Origin: Atopobium minutum
GTDB lineage: Bacteria; Actinomycetota; Coriobacteriia; Coriobacteriales; Atopobiaceae
Reading direction: 5' to 3'
Assembly (NCBI GenBank): GCA_900105895.1
Contig: FNSH01000001.1
Location: 124,001 to 188,000, forward strand
DNA length: 64,000 nt
A program made the translations under genes and the position numbers. Below the pieces are notes generated by a model that saw nothing but the letters and a program-made list of their open reading frames with translations, searched no databases and was not told where the DNA came from. Shown in pieces: positions 44,946 through 55,108 of the stretch (the stretch's first letter is position 1; each line of letters starts with the position of its first letter).

Positions 44946-46262
44946 CTAGCTATTTTTGCAAGCAGCTGCCATAAGCGTTGTACCCTGCACCCCAGTTATT
45001 GTGCAGGTATGCATGCCAAGAGGAAGTGGATGGTTAAACTGCACGTCAAATAAACCGGAAGAAATGCCCCTGCCATCCATCTGTGAAATGATCATATCCG
45101 TAGTACCTACCAACGCGGCAGCCACTTCTTTGCGCATAGATAGTGCCAACTCACGAGCTTGTTTTGCGCGATCGGCCATTACGTGAGCATCAACCTGATT
45201 GGGCATACGCGCCGCAGGTGTCCCAGGACGTTTGGAATATCTAAAGATATGCATTTTTGCAAAGCTCACCTTCATGCAGCTTTGCAGGCTTTGTGCAAAC
45301 TCATCGTCTGTCTCGCCCGGAAAGCCAACAATCAAGTCACAGCCCAAAAACACCAATGGCAGCGTTGATTTGGTGAGGTCAATAGTGCGCAGATAATCAT
45401 CCAAGCTATAGGCACGCCCCATCCGCTTAAGCGTCTGATCACAGCCCGACTGCAGCGGAATGTGCAGGTACGGTGCAATGCGACCCTTGGATTGAGCAAT
45501 CACACCCAACAGCTCCGCACTCACATCTTGGGGCTCAATGGACGAAAGACGAATGCGAGAAATATCCGTACGCTCTAAGATAGTATCGAGAAGCTCTGCA
45601 AGGTTGATGGTGTAACCGGTGCTGGTGTCCTCATAACAGCCCAAGTTGATACCTGTCAGCACCACTTCTTGAGCACCCAGTGCGCACTCATACTGCACGC
45701 GCTGAATAATCTGGTCCACAGGCAAGGAACGCCCGGTGCCACGCGCCTTCCAAACTATGCAATAGGTGCAGCGATGATCACAACCATCCTGGATTTTGAT
45801 CCCAGGACGAGTACGGCCTGTTGGCGTTACACCACGTGCTGCCAAAGATGGTTGAGACTGAGCAGTAGGATCATCCATCCTATAGGCAGATGCTAATAGC
45901 TCTTGGTCAACGGTAAATCCAAGCTCGTGCATTGCACGCAGCGGAACCAAGCTCTTGTTTGTCTCGACAAGAACACGCTCTCCTAAGCTGGTAAGCTCAT
46001 CGCTAAACAGATTTGCTGCACAGCCCGTAGCCATGACCAACGGTCTCTGTGCCAAAACAGCATGTTTTCTGATGGCTTTACGGGTTTTTGCTTCGGCCTC
46101 TCCTGTTACGGCACAGGTATTGATAACAACCAAATCTGCTTCTTCTGGACACACAATCTGTGCACCGAGCAGCTTGGCGGTATAGGCCATGTCATCAAGC
46201 TCAAATCGATTAACACGGCAGCCTAAATTGACAAACGCAATACGGGGAGTGACGCCGTTCAC
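44946..46262 (-). CDS. mtaB: tRNA t6A37 methylthiotransferase
   Basis: 438 residues. MiaB-family layout with Cys15, Cys50, Cys81, radical-SAM Cys161-x3-Cys165-x2-Cys168, and a C-terminal TRAM-like part. The opening RIAFVNLGCRVNRFELDDM is the MtaB/YqeV type, which makes ms2t6A37 in tRNA. Its ATG overlaps the dnaJ stop as ATGA, as in Bacillus where dnaJ and yqeV are close. Confidence 0.92.
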   Translation of the reverse strand: MNGVTPRIAFVNLGCRVNRFELDDMAYTAKLLGAQIVCPEEADLVVINTCAVTGEAEAKTRKAIRKHAVLAQRPLVMATGCAANLFSDELTSLGERVLVETNKSLVPLRAMHELGFTVDQELLASAYRMDDPTAQSQPSLAARGVTPTGRTRPGIKIQDGCDHRCTYCIVWKARGTGRSLPVDQIIQRVQYECALGAQEVVLTGINLGCYEDTSTGYTINLAELLDTILERTDISRIRLSSIEPQDVSAELLGVIAQSKGRIAPYLHIPLQSGCDQTLKRMGRAYSLDDYLRTIDLTKSTLPLVFLGCDLIVGFPGETDDEFAQSLQSCMKVSFAKMHIFRYSKRPGTPAARMPNQVDAHVMADRAKQARELALSMRKEVAAALVGTTDMIISQMDGRGISSGLFDVQFNHPLPLGMHTCTITGVQGTTLMAAACKNS

Positions 46263-47494
46263 TTACGCTGACCCTTACGAGGACGCTTCTTCTTGCCTAG
46301 TGGCCTGCGAAAAGGATTGTTGGTATGGTGAGGCTCAGGCTCAGATTCAGACTCTGGCTGCGACTCATCCTGTTTATTCTGCTCTTCATCCTCTTGGCTG
46401 TGCAGCTCATCCTCTTGACCACGCTGTGCTACCAGTTCACGAACAGTCTTCAGCTGCTCATCGGTCAAATCAGTAGGAATACTTACCTCAACTGCAACAA
46501 TCAAACTACCGCGTGCCGAGCTATGCAAACGCGGCATACCATGACGAGAAACCACTATCCTTTGACCATACTGGCAACCAGCAGGCACAACCACACTGAC
46601 CTTCTCGTCAGCCAAAATGCCATCAATGGTGTGAGTAGCGCCCAGCATGGCCTCAAATGCATCAATGCGCAACACGTAGTACAGATCATCACCCTGGCGC
46701 TGGAACTGCTCATGGTCCGATACGTTGATGGTTATGATCAGATCACCCGCCAACTCTCCACGCACGCCTGCCTCACCGCGGCCCTTAATGCGGATGGACT
46801 GACCAGAGTGAATACCAGCGGGAATGTCCGCTTCAACGGTCTCACGCGAAGGCGTACGACCTTGACCGCCGCAGGTCTCACAGGCGCCTTCGACAATCTT
46901 GCCCGTACCGCCACATCCAGGGCAGGTAGTCTGTGTTTGCATTTGACCCAAGATGGTCTGCTGAACCGTAACCACACGACCCGTACCATGACAACGATGA
47001 CAGTTTGTGACCTTACCGCCCGCGCCTACTCCACTGCCGTTACAGTCATCACAAGGAGCCAAACGATCATACGCAAGGGTTTTGGTACAGCCAGCGGCAG
47101 CTTCTTCCAGTGTGATCTGCAGGTTTAGGCCCATATCACGACCACGGGTACGGGCGGAACGAGCGCCAGCGGAGTTGCCCATGCCGCCAAAGAAGGACGA
47201 GAACAAATCGCCCATACCAAAGCCGCCAAAGATATCGGACATATCCACATAGTCTCCGCCAAAGCCAGCAGGACCATCGGGATTGCCAAAGGTATCGTAA
47301 TTAGAGCGGCGCTTCTCGTCAGATAAGACGGAATACGCCTCATTGACCTCTTTAAATTTTTCTTCCGCATCAGGTTCATTTGATACGTCAGGATGCAACT
47401 TGCGCGCCAATTTTAAAAAAGCACGCTTAATCGTCTTTGCATCCGCATCACGATCAACACCTAAGATCTCGTAATAATCCTTTGAAGCAGCCAC
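46259..47494 (-). CDS. dnaJ: Chaperone protein DnaJ
   Basis: 411 residues: J domain with HPD, Gly/Phe region, four CxxCxGxG zinc repeats (CDDCNGSG, CHRCHGTG, CPGCGGTG, CETCGGQG), both C-terminal substrate-binding domains and an acidic Glu/Gln-rich tail ending in basic residues. The start is uncertain: GTG 47494 gives the usual [12 protein letters not shown] beginning; GTG 47509 adds five residues. Neither has a clear ribosome site. hrcA, grpE and dnaK are not in the window. Confidence 0.92.
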   Translation of the reverse strand: MAASKDYYEILGVDRDADAKTIKRAFLKLARKLHPDVSNEPDAEEKFKEVNEAYSVLSDEKRRSNYDTFGNPDGPAGFGGDYVDMSDIFGGFGMGDLFSSFFGGMGNSAGARSARTRGRDMGLNLQITLEEAAAGCTKTLAYDRLAPCDDCNGSGVGAGGKVTNCHRCHGTGRVVTVQQTILGQMQTQTTCPGCGGTGKIVEGACETCGGQGRTPSRETVEADIPAGIHSGQSIRIKGRGEAGVRGELAGDLIITINVSDHEQFQRQGDDLYYVLRIDAFEAMLGATHTIDGILADEKVSVVVPAGCQYGQRIVVSRHGMPRLHSSARGSLIVAVEVSIPTDLTDEQLKTVRELVAQRGQEDELHSQEDEEQNKQDESQPESESEPEPHHTNNPFRRPLGKKKRPRKGQRK

Positions 47495-47545
47495 ACCAAA
47501 ACCAATCACATCGAACCGTTACAACAGATTTTTAGGCCCGTATAC

Positions 47546-48358
47546 CTAGAAGAGCCTACCGGAAACGCACGATACCATTGCCAGTAAGAACAAGGTAACC
47601 ATCAGACCGTTTGCCAAGCCGCTACCCAAGTAGCGTGCAGCGTTTTTCCACCATATGGAGCGCCTGCCTACAACCCCACGAGAAAATACGAGGTACAGGC
47701 CAATAAACAGAGGAATTGAGAAGGTAAAACTAAAGCCTAACAACGTTCTGGCGATAACACCATACGCAAAAAACGGCAGCGTAACGCCCACAAGCCTAAA
47801 ACCAAACGCTTGCAAGGGATCCAAGCGCTCACTTGGCACACCAACCCTGCAAACAAAATCACCAGCAGAAGAGCCATTAGTGCCAGCGTTTCCCTTACCA
47901 GCCAAACGGATAATATCGCCATCGTGTGAGTTAGCAGGAATGTCTATCACGATCTCACTGGCCGTTAAAACACGACCCGAGCCATCACAGTGCTCACATG
48001 GATCTGCTACTACCTTACCAGTGCCTTCGCATTCAGGGCAGACCATGTTGATCTCACCAAAACCCAGCACACCTGTAAGGTCAACACTAATATGACCACT
48101 ACCATTACAGGTAGGACAAACCTGAGCGTGATCCGTGTGCACTGATCCCTTACCCGCACACACATCACAGCTCACAAAGTGGTTATAGGTTACGCCACGA
48201 CGAGTGCCTTTTTTGGCAGTTTCTGCATCAAAATCTATCTGATACACCACATCGGCACCTGCTTTAGGATTGTAGGCACGCGCCCGCGTCCTTGTTGTGG
48301 AGCTACCCCTCCAAAGGGAGAAGAGCCAAAGGGAGTCCCCCAGCCACCAAAAGGCCAC
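47546..48358 (-). CDS. Membrane DnaJ-like protein, zinc-finger and membrane part (frameshifted)
   Basis: Second fragment of a DnaJ-like gene; true coding in this frame probably starts near 48309, the residues before that being read from the wrong frame. It carries four CxxCxGxG zinc repeats ([32 protein letters not shown]), the first C-terminal domain ([21 protein letters not shown]), then no second domain but two or three membrane helices in the last ~80 residues ([48 protein letters not shown]). One extra C in the C4 run at 48306-48309 would join it to the J-domain fragment with a GGGSS linker. Confidence 0.75.
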   Translation of the reverse strand: MAFWWLGDSLWLFSLWRGSSTTRTRARAYNPKAGADVVYQIDFDAETAKKGTRRGVTYNHFVSCDVCAGKGSVHTDHAQVCPTCNGSGHISVDLTGVLGFGEINMVCPECEGTGKVVADPCEHCDGSGRVLTASEIVIDIPANSHDGDIIRLAGKGNAGTNGSSAGDFVCRVGVPSERLDPLQAFGFRLVGVTLPFFAYGVIARTLLGFSFTFSIPLFIGLYLVFSRGVVGRRSIWWKNAARYLGSGLANGLMVTLFLLAMVSCVSGRLF

Positions 48359-48642
48359 GAGCCAAAATCTACATCACCAGAGGTCGAAGAGCTCCAATTA
48401 CCTGCAGAGGCAAAGGGGTTGCCTGAACGCATGGCATCATAGCGCTTACGCTTGGTCTCATCGGAAAGCACAGCATATGCCTCAGACAGTTCTTTAAACT
48501 TCTCTTCCGCATCGGGCGCTTTATTGACATCGGGATGTAGCTTACGAGCCTTTTGCTGGAATGTCTTACGGATCTCATCCACCGTTGCATGAGGCGAGAC
48601 ACCCAAAATCTCGTAATAGTCTTTCTCATTCATGGAAGCCAA
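48235..48642 (-). CDS. Membrane DnaJ-like protein, J-domain part (frameshifted)
   Basis: 135 residues as read. A complete J domain ([27 protein letters not shown] with the HPD triad that stimulates DnaK) and a Gly/Phe/Ser/Trp-rich linker. After [12 protein letters not shown] the frame drifts into unrelated residues and stops, while the continuation lies in the -1 frame. The likely start is TTG 48642 (AGGA 7 bases upstream) or ATG 48633. Together the fragments would form a protein of about 360 residues upstream of the true dnaJ. Confidence 0.78.
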   Translation of the reverse strand: MASMNEKDYYEILGVSPHATVDEIRKTFQQKARKLHPDVNKAPDAEEKFKELSEAYAVLSDETKRKRYDAMRSGNPFASAGNWSSSTSGDVDFGSWPFGGWGTPFGSSPFGGVAPQQGRGRVPTILKQVPMWCIR

Positions 48643-48817
48643 GGCTCAGTCCTATCCACAGGGTCTGCAGTGACCTACAATACTATAATTCATACGTGCG
48701 AGATTATATCCATCCTACGCGCATCTTAAGCATGCTATGGCACAGTACCAACAATAAACGCGCAAGCTTAGGTTCTTACACGCGTTTTTACGTCTATGTT
48801 GACAGAGAAGAGCAGCA

Positions 48818-49495
48818 ATGTCCCACGGATCTCTTACCGCAAACACCCCAACGGATAAAACGGTTACGTTTTATTATGTGCGCCACGGGAAAACAGAGTT
48901 TAACCGTGACCACATTATTCAGGGTGGCTCTGTTGATTCTGCGCTGGTAGATGAGTACAAATACCTCATTCACAATACGGCCGACGCCCTCAAAAACATA
49001 CGGTTTAACGCCTGCTGGTGCTCTCCCCTTAAGCGCGCCCAGGACACAGCTCGCTTGGTGCTGCGCGACCAAAACGTACCACTTCAGCTCACGGAAGACC
49101 TGCGTGAATTTGACTTTGGCTCCCTTGACGGTACGCCCTATGAAGAGCATCGCTTTGCTTTTCTCAGCAGCTACCTTATGCAAGACTTTTCTCGCTTTGG
49201 TGGAGAAACCGCCGCTCAGGTCCGCGCACGAATCCTGCGTGTCTTTAAGCACATGTACCACGAAGCGTGTGATGGGGATAAGATTCTTGTGGTTGCTCAC
49301 GGTGCCTTAGTGCGCTATCTGGTATGGGAGTTTATGGAAGGCAGCTACCTTACCCGCGCATGGGAAAGCCGCACGGTCAAAACGTCTAATGCAGCTGTGG
49401 GGCTTATTCAGGCTCACAACGATAGCTTCACGCTGCTTACCACGCCCTTGTGTGCCGAGAAGTTCAAAGAGATGTTCCCTCGCTACCTGCGCTAA
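48818..49495 (+). CDS. Histidine phosphatase family protein
   Basis: 225 residues of the phosphoglycerate-mutase-like fold. The catalytic YVRHGKTEFN (~20-29) and the second histidine VVAHGALVRYL are present, with a central CSPLKRAQDTA segment. Substrate unknown: phosphoglycerate, a sugar phosphate or a nucleotide are possible. It stands alone on the plus strand, and its stop overlaps the convergent hemW stop by 4 bases. Confidence 0.88.
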   Translation: MSHGSLTANTPTDKTVTFYYVRHGKTEFNRDHIIQGGSVDSALVDEYKYLIHNTADALKNIRFNACWCSPLKRAQDTARLVLRDQNVPLQLTEDLREFDFGSLDGTPYEEHRFAFLSSYLMQDFSRFGGETAAQVRARILRVFKHMYHEACDGDKILVVAHGALVRYLVWEFMEGSYLTRAWESRTVKTSNAAVGLIQAHNDSFTLLTTPLCAEKFKEMFPRYLR

Positions 49496-50796
49496 TGCCA
49501 CCCCTCGGTGCCATCCAGCCGCAAGGATGCAACATGCCCCTGCGCTAAGTCCCACAACAGACCATACAGCTCATTACCCAACAGCCAACCTTGTTGCGTT
49601 GGCACCCAGTGCATGGGTGCACGCTGGTTAAGCAACCCCAGCTCCTGCGCTTTTTTAAGCGCCGCATCCAGCTCTGATTGTCCTATTGCCGTACAAGCAC
49701 GTCTGTACAGTGCAGGGGCAATGCCATACTTGGTGCGCGCTGCTAACATCAAATCTTCTGCCGCCGCTTGGCAATCAGTGAGCAGCTCCAGCTCATACGA
49801 AAGATCAGCTAGATTTTTTGCAGCTGCTAGCTGTGTATATCCGCTTACCATGCGGTATCTAACTCGTGAAATATCCTCATCAAGCTGCGGAAAGTTCCCA
49901 ACAAGAGCACAAAACTTCTCGTAAGCCTGACTGGATAGCAAAGCAGAGCCCGAAGTTCCTAGAGCAAGGTAGGGCAAACCAGACCAATACGCCAAATTGT
50001 GCCTACACTGCTTCCCATCCCGCGCATAACTAGCTACTTCATAGCGAGAAAACCCCTGCTGCTGCAGCATATCTTGAGCACGCTGCATCATATGTGCCTG
50101 GAGATCATCATCGGGCCACTCCAGCAATCCTTTCTGGCACTGTTTCCAAAACGGGGTACCTTCTTCAATCATGAGCGGATAGATGCTTAGGTGATCAACC
50201 CCGCAGTCCATAAGCTGTTCAAGAGAATACTCCCAACTCTCGCAGCTTTGCAGAGGAATACCACACATAAGATCTGCGGATACATCAAGACCAGCCTTGC
50301 AAGCATATCCAAGGGCTTGGAGCGCAGTATAGGAACTGTGAATCCTTCCAAGTGCACGGAGCTCTTGGTCTACTAAAGACTGCACGCCCAAAGAAATACG
50401 GGTGACCCCACAAGCAGCCAAGCTACACGCTAAATCCTGGGAAAATGATTCCGGATTAGCCTCACAGCTCACTTCTACAGGAGTACAGAGCTGACGAATT
50501 GCTCGTACAAGACTAGGAAGCTGTTCGCCTAAAATCGAAGGGGTTCCACCACCAATGTAGACGGTTTGAATAGCACTCAACAACCCTACCGAGGCACAGT
50601 GGTGAAGTGCTGCAAGCAAGCTATCAACGTAGTCTTTCATGCTGGCAGAGCCGCGATCCACAGCCCATGTTGCAAAGTCACAATACTTACAGCGCTGTGC
50701 GCAAAAGGGAACATGTAGATACAACGCGTACGGCAGCTCTTGAGAATGATCCTGAGCAAAGCCATACGGCAAAGACATGTCTGTGCTGGTAAGCAT
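49492..50796 (-). CDS. hemW: Radical-SAM heme chaperone HemW
   Basis: 434 residues. The [4Fe-4S] ligands Cys32-x3-Cys36-x2-Cys39 (FCAQRCKYCD) with the extra downstream-Cys environment typical of HemW, GGGTPS, and a C-terminal wing domain. HemW delivers heme to respiratory enzymes; it was long labelled oxygen-independent coproporphyrinogen oxidase, but the N-terminal residues needed for that enzyme are missing. It follows lepA and dusB, and lepA-hemW is a common pair. Confidence 0.92.
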   Translation of the reverse strand: MLTSTDMSLPYGFAQDHSQELPYALYLHVPFCAQRCKYCDFATWAVDRGSASMKDYVDSLLAALHHCASVGLLSAIQTVYIGGGTPSILGEQLPSLVRAIRQLCTPVEVSCEANPESFSQDLACSLAACGVTRISLGVQSLVDQELRALGRIHSSYTALQALGYACKAGLDVSADLMCGIPLQSCESWEYSLEQLMDCGVDHLSIYPLMIEEGTPFWKQCQKGLLEWPDDDLQAHMMQRAQDMLQQQGFSRYEVASYARDGKQCRHNLAYWSGLPYLALGTSGSALLSSQAYEKFCALVGNFPQLDEDISRVRYRMVSGYTQLAAAKNLADLSYELELLTDCQAAAEDLMLAARTKYGIAPALYRRACTAIGQSELDAALKKAQELGLLNQRAPMHWVPTQQGWLLGNELYGLLWDLAQGHVASLRLDGTEGWH

Positions 50797-50800
50797 ATCC

Positions 50801-51883
50801 TTAGCTCACGCCGTCATGTGCTGCATGCACTGCGTGTACAGCAAGCTCATCTTTCACCTGAGCTATGAGCTCGTAGTATTCCTGAGCACTGTTACAGCTC
50901 ACCGCTTTTTGTCGCCAGGCAGCTGCCTGTGGAATGCCCCGTAGGTACCAACCGGCAAGGCTTCGTGCACGAGCGAGATGCGCGCCCGTTGCAACCAATA
51001 AACGAACATACAGCTCAAAGGCATTGAGGCGCTGAATAATGTCATGCTTGGCAGCTGGCTTGCCCTGCAGCAGCTGGGCAGCATCATGGAACAGCCACGG
51101 ATTACCATAGCTGCCTCGCGCCACATACGCTCCCAAACAGGGTGTTTGCGCAACCATCAAGGCAGCAGCTTCGGGCGTTAACACATCTCCTGATCCAATA
51201 ACAGGAATAGACACCGCATTTGCAACCGCACATACCTGATCCAAGCTCGACTGGCCACGATAGAGCTGTGAAGCACTGCGCCCATGCACCGCAAGCGCAG
51301 AAACTCCCGCAGCTTCTAATCTTTTTGCAAACTCTGGCCCCACAATATGCTCGGGTACACGAGCTATACGAATTTTTGCCGTAACGGGAACATTGGTATG
51401 TTGCACCACGCTCGCAATGATATCTGCGGCGCGCTGTGGATCATCCAGCAACGCCGAACCTTCGCCCTTACGCGTCACTTTGGGCACCGGGCACGCCATA
51501 TTGACATCAAGAGCGCTTAAACGCTTGCCGAGCCGCTCCGTCACCGCCTGTGCGGCTTCAGCAAACTGTTCTGGTTTGCTGCCAAATAACTGCACCACAA
51601 GGTCAGGCTCGGCATCATGGGGGATCGCAAGCTCCCAGGTTTTCTCGCCACCGTAATGCAGACCAGCAACGGAAACCATCTCACTGACAGCCCAAGCCGC
51701 ACCTCCCGCACGGGCCATAATGCGATATGCCGCATCGGATACACCGGCCATAGGCGCCATCAAAAACGGATTATGAGCCAGACGCTGGGCAAAGGAGGTC
51801 TCACGTGGAGCAGGAAGTATCTCTGACGATAAGCCCGCGGGAGGTCCGTAGGTTTTAAGCAGTTCAGCTACAGACATGCTCAT
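50801..51883 (-). CDS. dus: tRNA-dihydrouridine synthase
   Basis: 360 residues. FMN-binding TIM barrel with APMAGVSDAAYR, the catalytic Cys in LDVNMACPVPKVTRKGEGSALL, and the RIA/GRS segments of the Dus family. DusB-like in layout; the exact uridine modified is not certain. It starts directly after the lepA stop and ends 5 bases before hemW. Confidence 0.93.
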   Translation of the reverse strand: MSMSVAELLKTYGPPAGLSSEILPAPRETSFAQRLAHNPFLMAPMAGVSDAAYRIMARAGGAAWAVSEMVSVAGLHYGGEKTWELAIPHDAEPDLVVQLFGSKPEQFAEAAQAVTERLGKRLSALDVNMACPVPKVTRKGEGSALLDDPQRAADIIASVVQHTNVPVTAKIRIARVPEHIVGPEFAKRLEAAGVSALAVHGRSASQLYRGQSSLDQVCAVANAVSIPVIGSGDVLTPEAAALMVAQTPCLGAYVARGSYGNPWLFHDAAQLLQGKPAAKHDIIQRLNAFELYVRLLVATGAHLARARSLAGWYLRGIPQAAAWRQKAVSCNSAQEYYELIAQVKDELAVHAVHAAHDGVS

Positions 51884-53695
51884 TTATGCGTCGTCCACCT
51901 TAAGCACCGCTAGGAAGGCCTGCTGAGGAACCTCAACCGAACCAATCTGCTTCATGCGCTTCTTGCCCTCTTTTTGTTTCTCTAACAACTTGCGCTTACG
52001 CGAAATATCGCCACCGTAGCACTTGGCAAGAACGTCTTTGCGCATGGCTTTCACCGTTGAACGGCTAATGATTTTATTGCCCAGCGCGCCTTGGATGGGA
52101 ACTTCAAATTGCTGACGAGGGATAATTTCTTTGAGCTTGTCACACAAGGCACGTCCCATATCATAAGCTTTATCCTTGTGCACTATGAAGGACAAGGCAT
52201 CAACAACCTCGCCAGCAAGCAGGATGTCCAGCTTAACCAGGTCAGATGCCTGATAGTCTCCGAATTCATAGTCGAGAGAGGCATAGCCCTTGGTGCGGCT
52301 TTTAAGCTGATCAAAGAAGTCCAAAATAAGCTCTGCAAGGGGAATATCAAAGTGCATTTCCACGCTTTTCTCGCTTAGATACACCATGTCTTGCATAGTG
52401 CCACGATGCTCTACCGCCAGCTGCATGACTGCACCCATGTAATCAGGCGGAACAATAACCTTGGCCTTAAGATAGGGCTCGTCAATATGATCAATACGCG
52501 TGGGTTCGGGGAGATCCTGGGGGCTGGTAATAGAAATCTGCTCCCCATCCGTCAGAAATACGTGATAGCTTACCGAAGGCGAGGTGGCAATCAAAGACAG
52601 ATCAAACTCACGTTCCAGGCGCTCCTTTACCACTTCCATGTGAAGAAGGCCCAAAAAGCCAACACGAAAACCGAAGCCCAGCGCTACCGATGTTTCCGGA
52701 GTCCAGGTAAGAGAGGGGTCATTGACCTTGAGTTTCTCAAGAGCATCCCGCAGATTTTCATACTGTTTGTTATCTATGGGGAACAAGCCCGTATAGACCA
52801 TAGGCTTAGCCTCGTGGTAGCCAGGGCACGCCTGTGCACAAGGGTTGTCCGCTAAGGTGATGGTATCGCCGGTCTTGACCAGACTTGGATCTTTAAGACC
52901 GGTCACCACAAAACCAACCTCACCCACGCCAAGCTGAGGCAAGCTCACCTCAACAGGGCGCTTACAGCCCACGCCATCACAGATAAAGTTCTCCCCTACA
53001 GCTATAAGTTTAAGCTTCTGACCAGCTTTCATGGCACCATCAAAGATGCGCACCGTGGCGACTACGCCGCGATACTCATCAAAATAGGAATCTAAAATGA
53101 GCGCCTTAAGCGGAGCATGGGGATCACCAGAAGGAGGAGAAACAAGATACACAATGCTCTCGAGAAGGTCTTGGATGCCCTCGCCCGTCTTGCCGGAAAC
53201 ACACACGGCATCCTCTGCGGGGATGGCCAATTCCTCCTCTATTTCTTCCTTAACCTCCTGAGGACGTGCGCTGGGAAGATCAATCTTGTTGATAGCAGGC
53301 ACAATGTCCAAATTAGCATTCATGGCAAGAGTGGCATTAGAGACGGTTTGTGCCTCTACACCCTGTGTTGCATCAACAACCAAAATGGCACCTTCACAGG
53401 CAGCAAGCGAGCGAGACACTTCATAGGTAAAGTCAACATGGCCTGGCGTATCAATAAGATTAAACTGGTACTTTTGGCCATCGCGCGCCTCATACACCAC
53501 GCGTACCGCGTTGGACTTGATGGTAATGCCACGCTCACGTTCAATATCCATGGAGTCCAGCAACTGCTGTTCCATATCACGCTCTTCAACCGTATGGGTA
53601 AGCTCCAAAATACGGTCAGAAATCGTTGATTTACCGTGATCGATGTGTGCCACAACGGAGAAGTTGCGGATATGTAAGGTATCAAATGTAGTCAT
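51884..53695 (-). CDS. lepA: Elongation factor 4
   Basis: 603 residues. GTPase motifs [14 protein letters not shown] and NKID, then the EF-G-like domains and the LepA-specific C-terminal domain. It remobilises stalled ribosomes. Start choice: ATG 53695 gives the canonical beginning but has no ribosome site; TATTAT lies 7 bases before it, as in a leaderless transcript. ATG 53728 has AAGGAAG 6 bases before it and would add 11 residues. Divergent rpsT shares the promoter region. Confidence 0.95.
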   Translation of the reverse strand: MTTFDTLHIRNFSVVAHIDHGKSTISDRILELTHTVEERDMEQQLLDSMDIERERGITIKSNAVRVVYEARDGQKYQFNLIDTPGHVDFTYEVSRSLAACEGAILVVDATQGVEAQTVSNATLAMNANLDIVPAINKIDLPSARPQEVKEEIEEELAIPAEDAVCVSGKTGEGIQDLLESIVYLVSPPSGDPHAPLKALILDSYFDEYRGVVATVRIFDGAMKAGQKLKLIAVGENFICDGVGCKRPVEVSLPQLGVGEVGFVVTGLKDPSLVKTGDTITLADNPCAQACPGYHEAKPMVYTGLFPIDNKQYENLRDALEKLKVNDPSLTWTPETSVALGFGFRVGFLGLLHMEVVKERLEREFDLSLIATSPSVSYHVFLTDGEQISITSPQDLPEPTRIDHIDEPYLKAKVIVPPDYMGAVMQLAVEHRGTMQDMVYLSEKSVEMHFDIPLAELILDFFDQLKSRTKGYASLDYEFGDYQASDLVKLDILLAGEVVDALSFIVHKDKAYDMGRALCDKLKEIIPRQQFEVPIQGALGNKIISRSTVKAMRKDVLAKCYGGDISRKRKLLEKQKEGKKRMKQIGSVEVPQQAFLAVLKVDDA

Positions 53696-53727
53696 AGTAG
53701 AGATAATAGCGTATACCACCCCATTCA

Positions 53728-53736
53728 TGCTATACT
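53728..53736 (+). promoter_or_regulatory. Candidate extended -10 promoter of rpsT
   Basis: TGCTATACT matches TGn-TATAAT at five of six -10 positions; no -35 is recognisable. It lies about 70 bases before the rpsT start. Confidence 0.4.
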
Positions 53737-53804
53737 TCCTTGTTGACCTCACCGTGTCTCAACGTCAGAGGCCTCACAGAGATTATTTTTGAAAGGAAAC
53801 ACAC

Positions 53805-54068
53805 GTGGCAAACATTAAGTCTCAGAAGAAGCGCATCAAAACTGCCGAGAAAGCTCGCATTCGCAACAAGGCAGTTCGTTCCGAGCTCAAGACTGCTGTA
53901 AAGAACGTTCGTCTTGCCGTAGAGGCAAATGACGTTGCAACAGCAACGCAGGCAGCTCAACATGCAGGTAAGCTCCTTGATAAGGCAGCTTCCAAGGGTA
54001 TCATCCACAAGAATCAGGCAGCCAAGCGTAAGAGCGGCGTTGCTAAGCTTGTAAATACCATTGCATAA
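53805..54068 (+). CDS. rpsT: 30S ribosomal protein S20
   Basis: 87 residues, very basic: [29 protein letters not shown] is the S20 signature. Start is GTG 53805 with AAAGGAAA upstream. It is a single-gene unit with a strong terminator 33 bases after the stop. Confidence 0.97.
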   Translation: MANIKSQKKRIKTAEKARIRNKAVRSELKTAVKNVRLAVEANDVATATQAAQHAGKLLDKAASKGIIHKNQAAKRKSGVAKLVNTIA

Positions 54069-54101
54069 CTAAGCGCTTTTCTTAGTAATCTTTGTGTGTA
54101 A

Positions 54102-54130
54102 GACCCCGCGTGCTGGCGGGGTCTTTTTTA
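54102..54130 (+). terminator. Intrinsic terminator after rpsT
   Basis: GACCCCGC / GCGGGGTC, 8-bp GC-rich stem with a 6-base loop and seven T. Confidence 0.95.
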
Positions 54131-54139
54131 GCTTTTGCG

Positions 54140-55108
54140 TTATTTTCCACAAACAGCAGCAATAAATTGGATAAACGCCGTATCTTTTTCACTTGAATTT
54201 TTAAGCGTCCACTCAAGCTCTTTACTTTTTTTAAGAAGCTCCTCAAGCTCAGCTGGAGCAAAGTTACGAGCAAAACTGGGATATTTTTTGACTTGCCAGT
54301 CTTGCTTACCCAGCTCATGAGCCATATTTGCTATATTGCCACGCGCTTGTAATGCCTTTACACAAATGAGTTCACGCAAGCGAGTGGTAATAAACATTTG
54401 AAGTGCCACGTATCCATTGGCCTTCATCACACAAAACAGATCCATAGCCTGGGCAAAATCCCTGTTACAAAGCACGTCCAAAAAATCCCAGAGACTCACT
54501 TCTGCAATCTGTGCCACATGCGCATCTATATCTGCCAGCTGAATAGTTGCCCCTGCTCCAAAGCGTTCAGCCAAAGAAGTAAGTTGATTATCCAGCATGA
54601 TGGTTGATTCGCCCACTTTAAAAATGAGCTTTTGTGCGGCTGCTGTATCAAGATATATGCCATGCACCTGAGCCATATGTACCACATCGGTGGCAAGGGC
54701 AAATTTTTTCTTGGCACCGCAATCAATAACTGCCGAAGAACCAATCTGAGCGACAGCCTTATAGAGACGGGTTGACTTAGCTAAACTGTGAGCGATAAGC
54801 ACCAAAATGCTGGAAGGATTGGGATTGTTCAAATACCGTACCAAAGCTTCTGATACCTCTTTGGGAAGCTTATCGGCTTCCCATACAATAACCAACCTTC
54901 GGCTATCTCCAAAAGGAAGCACCTGTAACGAGTTTATCAGGACTTCTTCTTCCAAGCCGGAGGCGCTAGCATGCTCTTCCAAGTTAAAATCTACAAACTC
55001 AGGAGTAAGGTATTGCTTAAGACGAGCAACTGAACGCTGCTGTTTAAGCTCATCGGCACCTACCAATAAGTAAGCAGCAAGCAAATCCTCTTTGTTCATC
55101 TTAGCCAT
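54140..55108 (-). CDS. holA: DNA polymerase III subunit delta
   Basis: 322 residues. The N-terminal AAA+-like region (YLLVGADELKQQRSVARLKQYL) and the C-terminal helices (ELEWTLKNSSEKDTAFIQFIAAVC) match HolA, the wrench that opens the sliding clamp. ATG 55108 follows AAAGGAGGT and overlaps the comEC end by 8 bases. The open frame runs far upstream inside comEC and should not be used. comEA-comEC-holA-rpsT is a frequent order. Confidence 0.92.
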   Translation of the reverse strand: MAKMNKEDLLAAYLLVGADELKQQRSVARLKQYLTPEFVDFNLEEHASASGLEEEVLINSLQVLPFGDSRRLVIVWEADKLPKEVSEALVRYLNNPNPSSILVLIAHSLAKSTRLYKAVAQIGSSAVIDCGAKKKFALATDVVHMAQVHGIYLDTAAAQKLIFKVGESTIMLDNQLTSLAERFGAGATIQLADIDAHVAQIAEVSLWDFLDVLCNRDFAQAMDLFCVMKANGYVALQMFITTRLRELICVKALQARGNIANMAHELGKQDWQVKKYPSFARNFAPAELEELLKKSKELEWTLKNSSEKDTAFIQFIAAVCGK

